This document shows, one piece after another, positions 35,166 to 45,134 of a stretch of DNA of 64,000 nt; position 1 is the first letter of the stretch; each line of letters opens with the position of its first letter. A program made the position numbers and the translations under genes. Under the pieces are notes generated by a model. The model worked only from the letters and a program-made list of their open reading frames with translations. It was not told the origin of the DNA and ran no database searches. Source of the stretch: DATARH01 sp963734125. GTDB taxonomy: Bacteria > Pseudomonadota > Alphaproteobacteria > ATCC43930 > CGMCC-115725. The stretch is from contig CAVTGB010000016.1 in the NCBI GenBank assembly GCA_963734125.1, forward strand, positions 1-64,000, given 5' to 3'.

Positions 35166-35522
35166 ATGGCGATCGTCGACGCGACCATGGTTCGCACCCG
35201 GGTACTGGCGGCAGGGATGGCCGTTCTCGCGGCGAGTCTCGCGGCTCCGACGATCAACGGTGAAGCCGAGGACAGCCCGAGCGCGATCACCTGCACCAAT
35301 CCCTATAGCGGCACGTCGTGGCAGATCATCATCGATTACCGAAAATCCACCGTCGATGCGAATGCGGCCGCGATCACTCCCTCCGAGATTTCCTGGTTCG
35401 ACCCCAAGGACGGCGGCAACTATGCGCTCGACCGAGAATCCGGCGATCTCACCGCAAGCGTCGCGTCGAGCACCGGAGGCTATTTTCGGCGCGCGCATTG
35501 CGCTTTGAAGACCCCGCGGTGA
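35166..35522 (+). CDS. Small exported hypothetical protein
   Basis: About 118 residues. A signal peptide (VRTRVLAAGMAVLAASLAAP) is followed by ITCTNPYSGTSWQIIIDYRK, ITPSEISWFDPKDGGNYALD and a C-terminal AHCALKTPR. The two Cys could bond. This looks like the short periplasmic proteins with a lipocalin-like beta pattern, but I do not recognise a family. In-frame starts at 35154, 35166 and 35187 are all possible. It ends five bases before the kinase/phosphatase gene, so the two may be translated together. Confidence 0.55.
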   Translation: MAIVDATMVRTRVLAAGMAVLAASLAAPTINGEAEDSPSAITCTNPYSGTSWQIIIDYRKSTVDANAAAITPSEISWFDPKDGGNYALDRESGDLTASVASSTGGYFRRAHCALKTPR

Positions 35523-35526
35523 CGGG

Positions 35527-37320
35527 GTGAGGCCCGTTCGCGATGATCCCGGTCGCGATCCGGGCCCTGGTCCGGGCCAGCGGCAACCCGGCGAAGGCGG
35601 CGCCGTCAGCACCGGGGCGACGCTCGAACTCGGCGTCCGGGCGAGCATCGGGTTCGCCTCGAAGACCGGGCAGCGCAAGGAGAACGAGGATTTCGCCGGC
35701 GCCCTCACCGGCGCAGAGCTGGCCGAGCCGCGCCAGGAGGTGATCGCCGCGATCGCCGACGGGATCGGCGGCGCCAAAGGCGGACGCGTCGCGGCCGAGA
35801 CGGCGGTGCGCGGTTTTCTCGACGGATTTTGTGACCTTCCCGAAACCATGGAGGTGCAGCGCGCCGGCGCGACGATCGTCAGCGCACTCAACGGCTGGAT
35901 CAATTCCTTGGGCCGGCAAGACCCCGCGCTCACCGGGATGGGCTGCACCTTTACCGCGCTCGTCCTGCGCGGCCGCCTCGCCCACCTGCTGCATGTCGGG
36001 GATACTCGCGCCTACCGGCTGAGCGGCGAGCGCATGACGTGTCTGACCACCGACCATGTCCGCCCGCAAACCACCGGCCGCTCGAATACGCTGACCCGCG
36101 CGCTCGGCGTCGAGCCGGAAGTGCGCCTCGATTACGCGACGCAGCCGGTGGCGTTGCACGACCGCTTCTTGTTGTGCAGCGACGGCGTGCACGGGTTCCT
36201 CGCCGATCAGCGCATTGCCGACATCCTGCGTCAGCGCTCCGCCCCAGCAGATGCCGCCGGCGCCCTGGTCGCCGCGGCGCTGCGCGCCGACAGCACCGAC
36301 AACTGCACTGCCCTCGTTCTCGACGTGGTGGCGCTGCCGACCGCGGGATCGGCGGACATCAGCGCCGCCATCCGCCAGCTGCCGGTGATCCCGGTACCCG
36401 AGCTCGGCGAGACGGTTGATGGCTTTGTTTTGAGGGCGCTGATCTCGGACGGCCGGTACACGAGGCTTTTCGCCGCCGAGGACGAGATCGAGGGGGGCGA
36501 AGCCGCCTTGAAGTTCCCCAAGCCGCAGATCGCCAGCATCGAAGCCTTTCGCCTCGCCTTCCTGCGCGAGGCATGGGTCGGCGCGCGGGTGCGCAATCCC
36601 TGGGTCGGGCGCGTGATCGAACTGCCACCGGGGCGCCAGAGCTGCCTCTACACAGTGATGCCGCTCTATCAGGGCGAGCTTCTCGAAGGGCGGCTGTCGC
36701 GGGCTCCCGCGGTCGGACTGGAAGAGGGGCGCCACATCACAATCACGCTCGCGCGCGCGATCGCCGGGCTCCACCGCGCCGGCATCATCCATCGCGACAT
36801 CAAGCCCGACAATATAATCCTCGAAGGCGGCGGTTCATTGAAGCTAATCGATTTGGGCGTGGTTCGGGTCCCCGGCCTCGAGGAATTTCCCCCCGAGAAC
36901 ATCCCCGGCACCGCGGCCTATATGGCGCCCGAGATGTTCGCCGGCGAACCCGGCAACGAGGCCACCGACATCTATGCCCTCGGCGTCACGATGTTCCGCG
37001 CCTTCGCCGGCCAATACCCCTACGGCAACGCCGACGCCACGAGCCTGCCGCGCCGCACCCGGCCGACCGACTTGTCGGCGTTGCGGCCGGATCTTCCGGC
37101 CTGGCTCGAAGCGGCGCTGGCGCGCGCGATCGCGACCGATCCAGCGAAGCGCTTTGACGACATGATCGAGTTCGCGCTGGTGATGGAGGCCGGACCGGCG
37201 CGGGCGCCCGACGAAATCCGCCGACCGCAGACCCTGTACGAACGCGCCCCGATCCGTGTCTGGCAAGGCGTCGCCGCGCTCCTGGCTCTGGCGCTCCTGG
37301 CTTCGCTCCTCGTGCGATAA
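35527..37320 (+). CDS. Bifunctional PP2C phosphatase / Ser-Thr protein kinase, membrane-anchored
   Basis: 597 residues from GTG 35527. Residues about 38-268 are a PP2C phosphatase: NED53-55, AIADGIGGAKGG (D78), HVGDTRAYRL (D159), LCSDGVHGFL (D219), STDNCT (D258). Residues about 298-565 are an eukaryote-type kinase: AALKF (K329), HRDIKPDN (H422-D424), a DLG instead of DFG (D442), PGTAAYMAPEM. A membrane helix (VWQGVAALLALALLASLLVR) ends the protein, placing both domains in the cytoplasm. Having both activities in one chain suggests reversible phosphorylation of a shared target. The glycine-rich loop of the kinase is poorly conserved. Neighbours are amt genes, an AIM24 protein and glnA. Confidence 0.88.
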   Translation: MRPVRDDPGRDPGPGPGQRQPGEGGAVSTGATLELGVRASIGFASKTGQRKENEDFAGALTGAELAEPRQEVIAAIADGIGGAKGGRVAAETAVRGFLDGFCDLPETMEVQRAGATIVSALNGWINSLGRQDPALTGMGCTFTALVLRGRLAHLLHVGDTRAYRLSGERMTCLTTDHVRPQTTGRSNTLTRALGVEPEVRLDYATQPVALHDRFLLCSDGVHGFLADQRIADILRQRSAPADAAGALVAAALRADSTDNCTALVLDVVALPTAGSADISAAIRQLPVIPVPELGETVDGFVLRALISDGRYTRLFAAEDEIEGGEAALKFPKPQIASIEAFRLAFLREAWVGARVRNPWVGRVIELPPGRQSCLYTVMPLYQGELLEGRLSRAPAVGLEEGRHITITLARAIAGLHRAGIIHRDIKPDNIILEGGGSLKLIDLGVVRVPGLEEFPPENIPGTAAYMAPEMFAGEPGNEATDIYALGVTMFRAFAGQYPYGNADATSLPRRTRPTDLSALRPDLPAWLEAALARAIATDPAKRFDDMIEFALVMEAGPARAPDEIRRPQTLYERAPIRVWQGVAALLALALLASLLVR

Positions 37321-37328
37321 GCCGGCAG

Positions 37329-38099
37329 TCAGCTGTTGTCGCTTCTGCCGAACAGGCTGCCCAGGATGCCGCCGACCACGGCTGCCCCTGCGGCGGTGCC
37401 GACGCTCCCGGAACTCGCCGCCTCGGGTTGCGCCGGCAAATAGCGCGCGATTTCCTCGGCGAGATTGAGGATCGGCATGCTCTGGAGGACGATATGCCCG
37501 GGTCCGGTCAGCGTCGCCAGGAACAGGCCCTCGCCGCCGAACAGGATGTTCTTGAAGCCGCGCACCATCTGGATGTCGAACTGAATGGTCGGGTCCATCA
37601 CTCCGACATGACCGGCATGGACGAGGAGCTTTTCTCCCGCGGCCAGATCGCGTTCAACGATCTCGCCGGAGAGATCGAGGAAGACCGTGCCGGGGCCGGT
37701 CACCTTCTGGAGGATGAAGCCCTGGCCGCCGAAAAACCCGGCGCCGATGCGCTGCTGCCAGGCGATCGCGAAGGTCACCGATTTTTCCGCGCAGAGAAAG
37801 GTTTCCTTGCGGCAAATCAAGGACTGGCCCGCCGCCAGCTGGATCGGCATGATCGCGCCGGGAAAGCGCGGCGCAAAGGCGACGTGGCCGTTGCCGCGCG
37901 ACGTAAAATCGGTAACGAAGAAACCGCCGCCGCTCGCGCTGCGCATGATCCCGGCGAGAAACCCGCCGCCGGTGTTGGTATTCATCTCGATGGCGTCGTT
38001 CATCCAGCACATCGAATTGGTCAGGCTGTAGACGATCTCGCCAGGCGCGAGATCGATCGCCACCGTCTGCATGACCGTTCCGGAAATCGCGTAGCGCAT
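37329..38099 (-). CDS. AIM24/TIGR00266-family protein
   Basis: 256 residues from ATG 38099 (GGGGGGAAC upstream). Repeated beta segments such as TNTGGGFLAGIMRSASGGG, VAFAPRFPGAIMPIQL, GQGFILQKVTGPGTVFLDLS and ATLTGPGHIVLQSMP are typical of the AIM24 (DUF124) double-beta-roll fold. A Gly/Ala tail (GTAAGAAVVGGILGSLFGRS) could insert in a membrane. The family is widespread in bacteria without a settled biochemical role. It is convergent with the kinase/phosphatase gene, end to end. Confidence 0.85.
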   Translation of the reverse strand: MRYAISGTVMQTVAIDLAPGEIVYSLTNSMCWMNDAIEMNTNTGGGFLAGIMRSASGGGFFVTDFTSRGNGHVAFAPRFPGAIMPIQLAAGQSLICRKETFLCAEKSVTFAIAWQQRIGAGFFGGQGFILQKVTGPGTVFLDLSGEIVERDLAAGEKLLVHAGHVGVMDPTIQFDIQMVRGFKNILFGGEGLFLATLTGPGHIVLQSMPILNLAEEIARYLPAQPEAASSGSVGTAAGAAVVGGILGSLFGRSDNS

Positions 38100-38160
38100 C
38101 GCTGTTCCCCCCGTTCGGCGAGCCACGCCAGTTTATCATGCTGCTTATCATTATGGGGCA

Positions 38161-38192
38161 AACGAAAGGGGCCGGGTGTTGCCCGGCCCCTT
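38161..38192 (-). terminator. glnA terminator
   Basis: AAGGGGCCGGG, loop TGTTG, CCCGGCCCCTT: an eleven-bp perfect stem 25 bp past the glnA stop. On the minus strand it is followed by TCGTTTG, a modest T-rich end. Confidence 0.8.
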
Positions 38193-38216
38193 GGCGCTTG
38201 GATATGCAAAGTCGGG

Positions 38217-39626
<1,410 letters not shown>

Positions 39627-39677
39627 CGCCCCATTCCGTTGGCTGGTTGAGAGTTGAAAGGATGGCTCGGTATCGGC

Positions 39678-40016
39678 TCAGATCGCGTCCGGCCCGCGCT
39701 CGCCGGTGCGGATCCGGATCGCCTCGTCGATCGTCGATACGAAAATCTTGCCGTCGCCGATCCGCCCGGTATGGGCGGCCAGCTGGATCGCCTCGACGGC
39801 GCGCTCGACCATCGAATCTTCCATCACCACCTCGATTTTGACCTTGGGCAGGAAATCGACCACATATTCGGCCCCGCGATAGAGCTCGGTATGGCCCTTC
39901 TGCCGGCCAAAGCCCTTGGCCTCGGTGACGGTAATGCCCTTGATCCCGACCTCGTGAAGGGCTTCCTTCACCTCGTCGAGCTTGAACGGCTTGATGATCG
40001 CCTCGACCTTCTTCAT
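39678..40016 (-). CDS. glnB: Nitrogen regulatory protein P-II
   Basis: 112 residues, intact. T-loop with uridylylation site Y51 in GHTELYRGAEYVVDFLPKVK; B-loop TGRIGDGKIF; C-loop RTGERGPDAI. It integrates 2-oxoglutarate and ATP/ADP and signals to GlnE, NtrB and other partners. It precedes glnA. A weak RpoN-like sequence lies in the 145-bp upstream gap. Compare with the frameshifted P-II at 30132-30469. Confidence 0.96.
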   Translation of the reverse strand: MKKVEAIIKPFKLDEVKEALHEVGIKGITVTEAKGFGRQKGHTELYRGAEYVVDFLPKVKIEVVMEDSMVERAVEAIQLAAHTGRIGDGKIFVSTIDEAIRIRTGERGPDAI

Positions 40017-40131
40017 CGAAATCCACTCTCTGTGCGCGCAGCGCCGCTCATGACGCCACGCAGAGCATAACCCATGCCAGGGCCGGGCCGCGATGGCGAA
40101 GACGGCGGAAGCGAATTATGCCCGTTTTTTG

Positions 40132-40147
40132 GGCAAAGATCCCGCCG
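40132..40147 (-). promoter_or_regulatory. Possible sigma-54 promoter of glnBA
   Basis: Minus strand CGGCGGGATCTTTGCC keeps the -24 GG and -12 GC with correct spacing but lacks the flanking TGGCAC consensus. It lies 116 bp ahead of glnB. Confidence 0.3.
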
Positions 40148-40161
40148 TCGCTGCCTTATTT

Positions 40162-41352
40162 TTAGTCCCTGGCGGTGCCCGGTCGGTTGCCGAGAAAGCG
40201 GCGGATCCGCTCCATCGCTTCGGTGATCGCTTCGAGGCTATTGGCGTAGGAGAACCGAACATAATTCTCGCCGAACGCGCCGAAGCTGGTGCCGGCGATC
40301 GTCGCCACCCCCTCGTCGTCGAGGAGCCGGCTCTGAAAGGTGCGGGCGTCGAGGCCGGTCCCGGAAATGTTGGGGAAGGTGTAGAAGGCACCGCCCGGCC
40401 GGGCGCAGCCAACGCCGGGGAGCCCATTGAGCGCGGCGACGATCACCTCGCGGCGCTCGGCGAAGGCCTTGACCATACGGTGGACCGGCTCGCGCGGGCC
40501 TTCGAGAGCGGCAATCCCGGCATATTGCGCCGAGGCATTGACGCAGGAGTGGCAATTGATCGCGAGCCGCTCGGCGTCGGCGAACACCGCCTTCGGCCAC
40601 ACCCCGTACCCCAGCCGCCAGCCGGTCATCGCATAGGTCTTGCTCCAGCCGTCGAGGAGGATCAGGCGGTCCTTCAGCTCGGGATAGCGCAGGAGGCTGA
40701 TATGCTCGGCGCCGTCATAAAGAATTTCGCCGTAGATCTCGTCGCTCATCACGGCGACCTGCGGATGATGCTCGAGCCCGGCGACGAGCCGGTCGAGTTC
40801 GGCCTTCGGCACCACGCCCCCGGTCGGGTTGGCCGGGCTGTTGATGATGAGGAGCCGGGTCCGAGGCGTGATCTTTTCCAGGACCTCGTCGGCGCTGAAC
40901 GAAAATCCGGCACTCTCGTAGAGCGGCACCGGAACCGGGGTCGCGCCGGAAAACCGGATCGCGCTCTCGTAGATCGGAAAGCCCGGGTTGGGATAGAGGA
41001 TCTCCACGCCCGGTTCGCCGAACATCATCATCGCGAAGAACATCGTCACCTTGCCGCCCGGCACGACCAGCACCTGCTCGGGCGACACCTCGACCTTGTG
41101 GCGCCGCCACAAATCGGCGGCGACCGCGGCGCGCAGGGCCGGAATGCCGTTGGCCGGGGTATAGCCGTGGTGGCCATCGGCCAAGGCCTTCCTGCCGGCT
41201 TCGACGATATGGTCGGGGGTCGGAAAATCGGGCTGGCCAATCCCCAAATTGATGATCGAGCGGCCCTGCGCCGCCAGCGCGTTGGCCCGCGCCAGCACCT
41301 CGAAGGCGGTTTCGGTGCCGAGAACGCTCATGCGGCCGGCCATCTGCAACAT
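40162..41352 (-). CDS. Class I/II PLP-dependent aminotransferase
   Basis: 396 residues. PLP sites: substrate-binding GIGQPDFPTPDHI, INSPANPTGGVVP (Asn), DEIYGEILYDG (Asp/Tyr), the Schiff-base Lys in DGWSKTYAMTGWRLGYG, and RFSYANSLEAI with the carboxylate Arg. Members transaminate aspartate, alanine or aromatic amino acids. ATG 41352 follows GGAGAAG; in-frame ATGs at 41343 and 41331 are possible. It lies upstream of glnB on the same strand, with a gap. Exact substrate not decided. Confidence 0.9.
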   Translation of the reverse strand: MLQMAGRMSVLGTETAFEVLARANALAAQGRSIINLGIGQPDFPTPDHIVEAGRKALADGHHGYTPANGIPALRAAVAADLWRRHKVEVSPEQVLVVPGGKVTMFFAMMMFGEPGVEILYPNPGFPIYESAIRFSGATPVPVPLYESAGFSFSADEVLEKITPRTRLLIINSPANPTGGVVPKAELDRLVAGLEHHPQVAVMSDEIYGEILYDGAEHISLLRYPELKDRLILLDGWSKTYAMTGWRLGYGVWPKAVFADAERLAINCHSCVNASAQYAGIAALEGPREPVHRMVKAFAERREVIVAALNGLPGVGCARPGGAFYTFPNISGTGLDARTFQSRLLDDEGVATIAGTSFGAFGENYVRFSYANSLEAITEAMERIRRFLGNRPGTARD

Positions 41353-41481
41353 TCACACTTCTCCTGGAACCATGGGCTGCCCTTCTACGACGGGCAGGCG
41401 TTTGGCGAATTTAGCGCCATCGCCGCGGCGTGGCGATGATGAAGAGCCGCGGGTCAAGCGGGTTGCCGGAGTGATCCGGCA

Positions 41482-41524
41482 CCGGCGGTGTTTGCTCGTA
41501 TAGGGCCGGGGGTGTTTGCTCGTA
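41482..41524. repeat. Two 19-bp direct repeats before a response-regulator gene
   Basis: CCGGCGGTGTTTGCTCGTA at 41482-41500 recurs at 41506-41524 with one mismatch, a 24-bp period, ending 15 bp before the ATG at 41540. It could be a tandem regulator site. Confidence 0.7.
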
Positions 41525-41539
41525 AAGGACAGTAGGCAA

Positions 41540-41926
41540 ATGAGCGACCCGGAACCGACCATTCTTGTCGTCGACGATGATCACGAGGTGCGTGAGGTCG
41601 CCCTCGCTGTCCTTGAGACGGCGGGTTACCGGGTGCTCGCGGCGGCAAGCGGCGATGATGCCTACCGGCTCTTACTGGCGCATCCGGATCTGCGGATCGA
41701 TGTATTGTTCACCGATGTCGTGATGCCCGGGCGGCTCGACGGCATCGATCTCGCCATTGCGGCGCGGTTGCTGCGCCCGGGGCTCCCAGTGCTCTACGCC
41801 TCCGGGTTCCCCACTCTGGTGCGCGACCCCTGGGACAACGACCTCGGGGAACCGGTGCTGCGCAAGCCCTATCGCGCCGTCGAACTGTGCGACGCGGTCA
41901 TGGGTTTGCTCGGCACGGTCGGATAG
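41540..41926 (+). CDS. Single-domain response regulator
   Basis: 128 residues, receiver only. Acidic pocket D12-D14 (ILVVDDDHEV), acceptor D59 (DVLFTDVVMPG), Ser/Thr position in LYASGFP, and K in VLRKPYRAVEL. The sequence is of the type found as C-terminal receivers on hybrid PAS kinases, and free-standing copies often act as phosphate sinks. No kinase is nearby. Start at 41540; an upstream GTG at 41516 lies within the repeat. Confidence 0.85.
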   Translation: MSDPEPTILVVDDDHEVREVALAVLETAGYRVLAAASGDDAYRLLLAHPDLRIDVLFTDVVMPGRLDGIDLAIAARLLRPGLPVLYASGFPTLVRDPWDNDLGEPVLRKPYRAVELCDAVMGLLGTVG

Positions 41927-41951
41927 AGCGGTTCCCGACCAGGTTGCGCCG

Positions 41952-42055
41952 CACTCACCCCCTCCCAACCCTCCCCCATCGAGGGGGAGGGCTTCCGCCA
42001 GCATGCCTATTTCTACTCCCGCCCCCTCGATGGGGGCGGGTTGGGGTGGGGGTGA
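41952..42055. repeat. Intergenic C/G-rich inverted repeat (CCCTCCCCC family)
   Basis: A left arm with CCCTCCCAACCCTCCCCCATC faces a right arm with GGGTTGGGGTGGGGG. Each arm also forms its own hairpin (CCCCCATCGAGGGGG; CCCCCTCGATGGGGG). Further copies of this family are at 44762, 60805 and 62622. Confidence 0.75.
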
Positions 42056-42171
42056 TGCGCGCCGAGTGCTTCGACGCGGTCGGGAGCCGTTATAAGCCAA
42101 CTCGCTCGCGCTTTATTCCCTGCGCGAGGGGTAGCGGGTAATCTCCGGGCGAATTGACGCCGGGGGTGCCG

Positions 42172-42582
42172 ATGCCTGATGTCGAGGAGGCGGCGGTCGC
42201 GTGGCGCCGCCGGGCGGTGCGTTCGGCGGCGATCGCTATCGCCGCGGGCGTTTGGTTTACCGCCTGCGCGCTAGCCGAGGAGCCGGGGGCGAGGCCGGCG
42301 CCCGCGCCGCTCGCCGGCCCCCGCCCGGCGGCGACCGTCGAGCCATTGGCCGGCCCGATTCCCCTGGCGCCGAGCATGACCGGCACCGTTGCGCCGGCCC
42401 CGGCCCCCGCGCCGGCGCTGGCCCCGCCGCCCGAGCCTGCCGCCGCGGTCACACCCACTCCCGCCATCGCGATGCCCGAGCCGCCCTCCCCCTGCCCGCC
42501 CGGCCAGGTCGCGACGTGGAGCAAACCCGACATGGCGGGAACCCCGGTCCTGCTGTGCCGTCCCCTCAATCCGGGGCGCTAA
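42172..42582 (+). CDS. Small Pro/Ala-rich exported hypothetical protein
   Basis: About 136 residues from ATG 42172. A hydrophobic segment (RSAAIAIAAGVWFTACALAE) could be a signal or lipoprotein signal, then a Pro/Ala-rich stretch, then a short end with two Cys (SPCPPGQVATWSKPDMAGTP ... LLCRPLN). Codon use fits a gene, but the low complexity makes the call uncertain. Convergent with recG, ending at the stop. Confidence 0.45.
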   Translation: MPDVEEAAVAWRRRAVRSAAIAIAAGVWFTACALAEEPGARPAPAPLAGPRPAATVEPLAGPIPLAPSMTGTVAPAPAPAPALAPPPEPAAAVTPTPAIAMPEPPSPCPPGQVATWSKPDMAGTPVLLCRPLNPGR

Positions 42583-44688
42583 TCACCCGGCGCGCAGATA
42601 CTGCACGGCCTCGTCGCGGCGGAAGAGATAGAGGAGGGTGCGCAGCGCCTGGCCGCGCGGGCTCGCCAATTCCGGGTCGCGCATGAGGATGAGGCGGGCA
42701 TCGTCATGGGCGAGCGCGATCAGCGCCTCGTGCTGGGCGAGATCGGCGAGACGGAGCACCGGCAGACCGCTCTGCCGGGTGCCGAGCACTTCGCCGGCGC
42801 CGCGCAGCCGCAGATCCTCTTCGGCAATGCGGAAGCCGTTCTCGGTTTCGCGCAGGATCTGGAGGCGCTGCCGGGCAACCTCGCCAAGTGGCGGCTGATA
42901 GAGGAGAAGGCAGGTCGACGCTCCCGCGCCGCGGCCGATCCGACCGCGCAGCTGGTGCAATTGCGCCAGGCCGAAGCGCTCGGCGTGCTCGACCACCATG
43001 ACCGTCGCGGCGGGCACGTCAATCCCGACTTCGATCACCGTCGTGGCGACCAGGAGATCGATTGCGCCCGCGGGCGCAACACCGGCGAATGCGGCCATCG
43101 TGCGGTCTTTCTCGGCATTCTTCATCCGGCCGTGCACGAGGCCGACCCGGCCCGGCAACAATTCGGCGAGTGCGCGATAGCGCTCCTCGGCGGCGGCCAG
43201 GTCGGTGACTTCGGATTCCTCGACCACCGGGCAGACCCAGAACATCTTGGCGCCGCGGCCAAGCGCGCGCGCGATCGCCCCGGTCACCTCGTCGAAGCGG
43301 TCGAGCGGCACGGCTCTGGTGTCGACCGGCTGGCGCCCGGGCGGCTTTTCGACGAGCCGCGAGACGTCGAGATCGCCGTAGGCAGTCATCATCAGCGTGC
43401 GCGGGATCGGGGTGGCGCTCATCAACAGCGTGTCGCTGTCACGTCCCTTTGCGGAGAGCGCGAGGCGCTGGCCGACCCCGAAGCGGTGCTGTTCGTCGAT
43501 GATCGCCAGCGCCAGATCGCGGAAGACGACGTCGGGCTGTAGGAGCGCATGGGTGCCGACGACGATCGGGGTCAGGCCCGATTCGAGGCTCGCCAGCATC
43601 GATTGGCGAGCCCGGCCCTTCTCGCGCCCGGTCAGGAGACCGATTTCGACCCCGGCCGGCTGGCCAAGCCGCTGCAGCACCAGGTGATGCTGGCGCGCCA
43701 ATACCTCGGTCGGCGCCATCAGCGCCGCCTGGGCCCCGCTCTCGGCCGCGATCAGCATCGCAATCAGCGCGACGACGGTCTTGCCGCTGCCGACATCACC
43801 CTGCAACAGCCGCATCATCCGGGTCGGCGCGGCGAGGTCGGCGGCGATCTCGGCCACCGCTTGGCGCTGGCTACTTGTCAAGCGAAAGCCGAAGCCGGCT
43901 TCGGCGCGCGCCTGCAGTGCGCCGGTTCCCGCGATGACCCGGCCGGGACGCCGGCGGCGCTGCGCGCGCACCAGCGCGACGGCGAGTTGCGAGGCAAGGA
44001 TCTCGTCATAGGCCAGACGCTCGCGCGCGGGGGTCGCCGGATCGAGGTCGGCCGCGCCCTGCGGCGCGTGCACGGCGGCGATCGCCTCGCTCCAGCCCGG
44101 CCAGCGGCGCTTCGCCTGCACTGCCGGATCGAGCCATTCCGGCAGCTCCGGCGCGCGCTCAAGGGCAGCCGCAACGCCCCGCGCCGCGATCCGCGACGAG
44201 AGGCCGGCGGTCAAGGGGTAGACCGGCTCGATCGCCTTCACCTGCCCGGCCTGCTCGGGGGAGACGACGTAATCCGGATGCACGATCTGCGGCATGCCGT
44301 CGTAGTATTCGATCTGGCCGCTGATCACCCGCTCCGCGCCGACCGGTAAGAGGCGCTGCAAGTAGTCGCCCTTCATGCTGAAATAGACGAGCATCAAAGC
44401 GCCGGTCGCATCGCTGACGAACACACGATAAGGCCGCCGCCCGATCCCGGGCTGATGACGCTCGACCTTGGCTTTGACCGTGATGACCGAGTTGGCGGGC
44501 CAGTCGCGCGGGTGGAGGGCGCCGATCGAGGGCGCGGCGCGGCGGTCGACCACCCCCACCGGCAGGTGCCACAACAGGTCGACGACATTGGGGCCGGCGG
44601 CGCGCTCGAAGAGGCGGCCGAGCTGCGGCCCGATGCCGGGGAGCACCGTCACCGGCGCGAACAGCCTGTCGAGGAGGGCGGGGCGCAT
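42583..44688 (-). CDS. recG: ATP-dependent DNA helicase RecG
   Basis: 701 residues. Wedge/OB domain in the first 200 residues, then RecA-like domains: LTSSQRQAVAEIAADL (Q), LLQGDVGSGKTVVAL (I), APTEVLARQH (Ia), VVGTHALLQPDV (Ib), IIDEQHRFGV (II), LLMSATPIPRTLMMT (III), ATTVIEVGIDVPAATVMVVE (V), QLRGRIGRG (VI). RecG reverses stalled forks and processes Holliday junctions. Divergent from sdhE-mfd. Confidence 0.95.
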   Translation of the reverse strand: MRPALLDRLFAPVTVLPGIGPQLGRLFERAAGPNVVDLLWHLPVGVVDRRAAPSIGALHPRDWPANSVITVKAKVERHQPGIGRRPYRVFVSDATGALMLVYFSMKGDYLQRLLPVGAERVISGQIEYYDGMPQIVHPDYVVSPEQAGQVKAIEPVYPLTAGLSSRIAARGVAAALERAPELPEWLDPAVQAKRRWPGWSEAIAAVHAPQGAADLDPATPARERLAYDEILASQLAVALVRAQRRRRPGRVIAGTGALQARAEAGFGFRLTSSQRQAVAEIAADLAAPTRMMRLLQGDVGSGKTVVALIAMLIAAESGAQAALMAPTEVLARQHHLVLQRLGQPAGVEIGLLTGREKGRARQSMLASLESGLTPIVVGTHALLQPDVVFRDLALAIIDEQHRFGVGQRLALSAKGRDSDTLLMSATPIPRTLMMTAYGDLDVSRLVEKPPGRQPVDTRAVPLDRFDEVTGAIARALGRGAKMFWVCPVVEESEVTDLAAAEERYRALAELLPGRVGLVHGRMKNAEKDRTMAAFAGVAPAGAIDLLVATTVIEVGIDVPAATVMVVEHAERFGLAQLHQLRGRIGRGAGASTCLLLYQPPLGEVARQRLQILRETENGFRIAEEDLRLRGAGEVLGTRQSGLPVLRLADLAQHEALIALAHDDARLILMRDPELASPRGQALRTLLYLFRRDEAVQYLRAG

Positions 44689-44761
44689 TACTTTCGTCGA
44701 TAGGGTCGCAAAGGACGCTGACGTTACGGCGCAGCATCGCTATATCCAAGGCGCCGTACCA

Positions 44762-44830
44762 GCCCCTCACCCCAACCCTCTCCCCGCTGCGGGGAGAGGG
44801 CGTCGCGCGACGCCGCGGCGGGTAAGGGGC
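44762..44830. repeat. Intergenic C/G-rich palindrome (CCCTCCCCC family)
   Basis: CCCCTCACCCCAACCCTCTC leads into CCCCGCTGCGGGGAGAGGG, a near-perfect hairpin between recG and sdhE; GGTAAGGGGC closes the outer arm. Confidence 0.7.
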
Positions 44831-44861
44831 CATTTCGGCGTGCATTGATGAGATTTGTTGG

Positions 44862-45134
44862 ATGACCGATTCGCCCGACATCCGTAAGAAGCGCCTCTTG
44901 TTCCGCTCGTGGCACCGCGGCACCCGCGAAGCTGATCTGATCCTCGGCTCGTTTGCCGAGGCGAATCTCGCCGCCTTCGACGAGGGGAGTCTCGACCGCT
45001 ACGAAGCCCTCCTCGAATGCCTCGACGCCGACCTCTTCGACTGGATCACCGGCCGGACCGCGCCGCCGCCCGAATACGACACCGACGTGACCCGGCTCCT
45101 CCTCGCCTTCCGCTATAACCCGCGCGCGACATGA
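44862..45134 (+). CDS. sdhE: Succinate dehydrogenase flavinylation factor SdhE
   Basis: 90 residues of the SdhE/Sdh5 family: KKRLLFRSWHRGTREADLIL contains the conserved RGxxE loop that contacts the flavoprotein, followed by YEALLECLDADLFDWITG. It assists covalent FAD attachment to SdhA. Its stop overlaps the mfd ATG by four bases (ATGA), so translation is coupled. Confidence 0.93.
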   Translation: MTDSPDIRKKRLLFRSWHRGTREADLILGSFAEANLAAFDEGSLDRYEALLECLDADLFDWITGRTAPPPEYDTDVTRLLLAFRYNPRAT

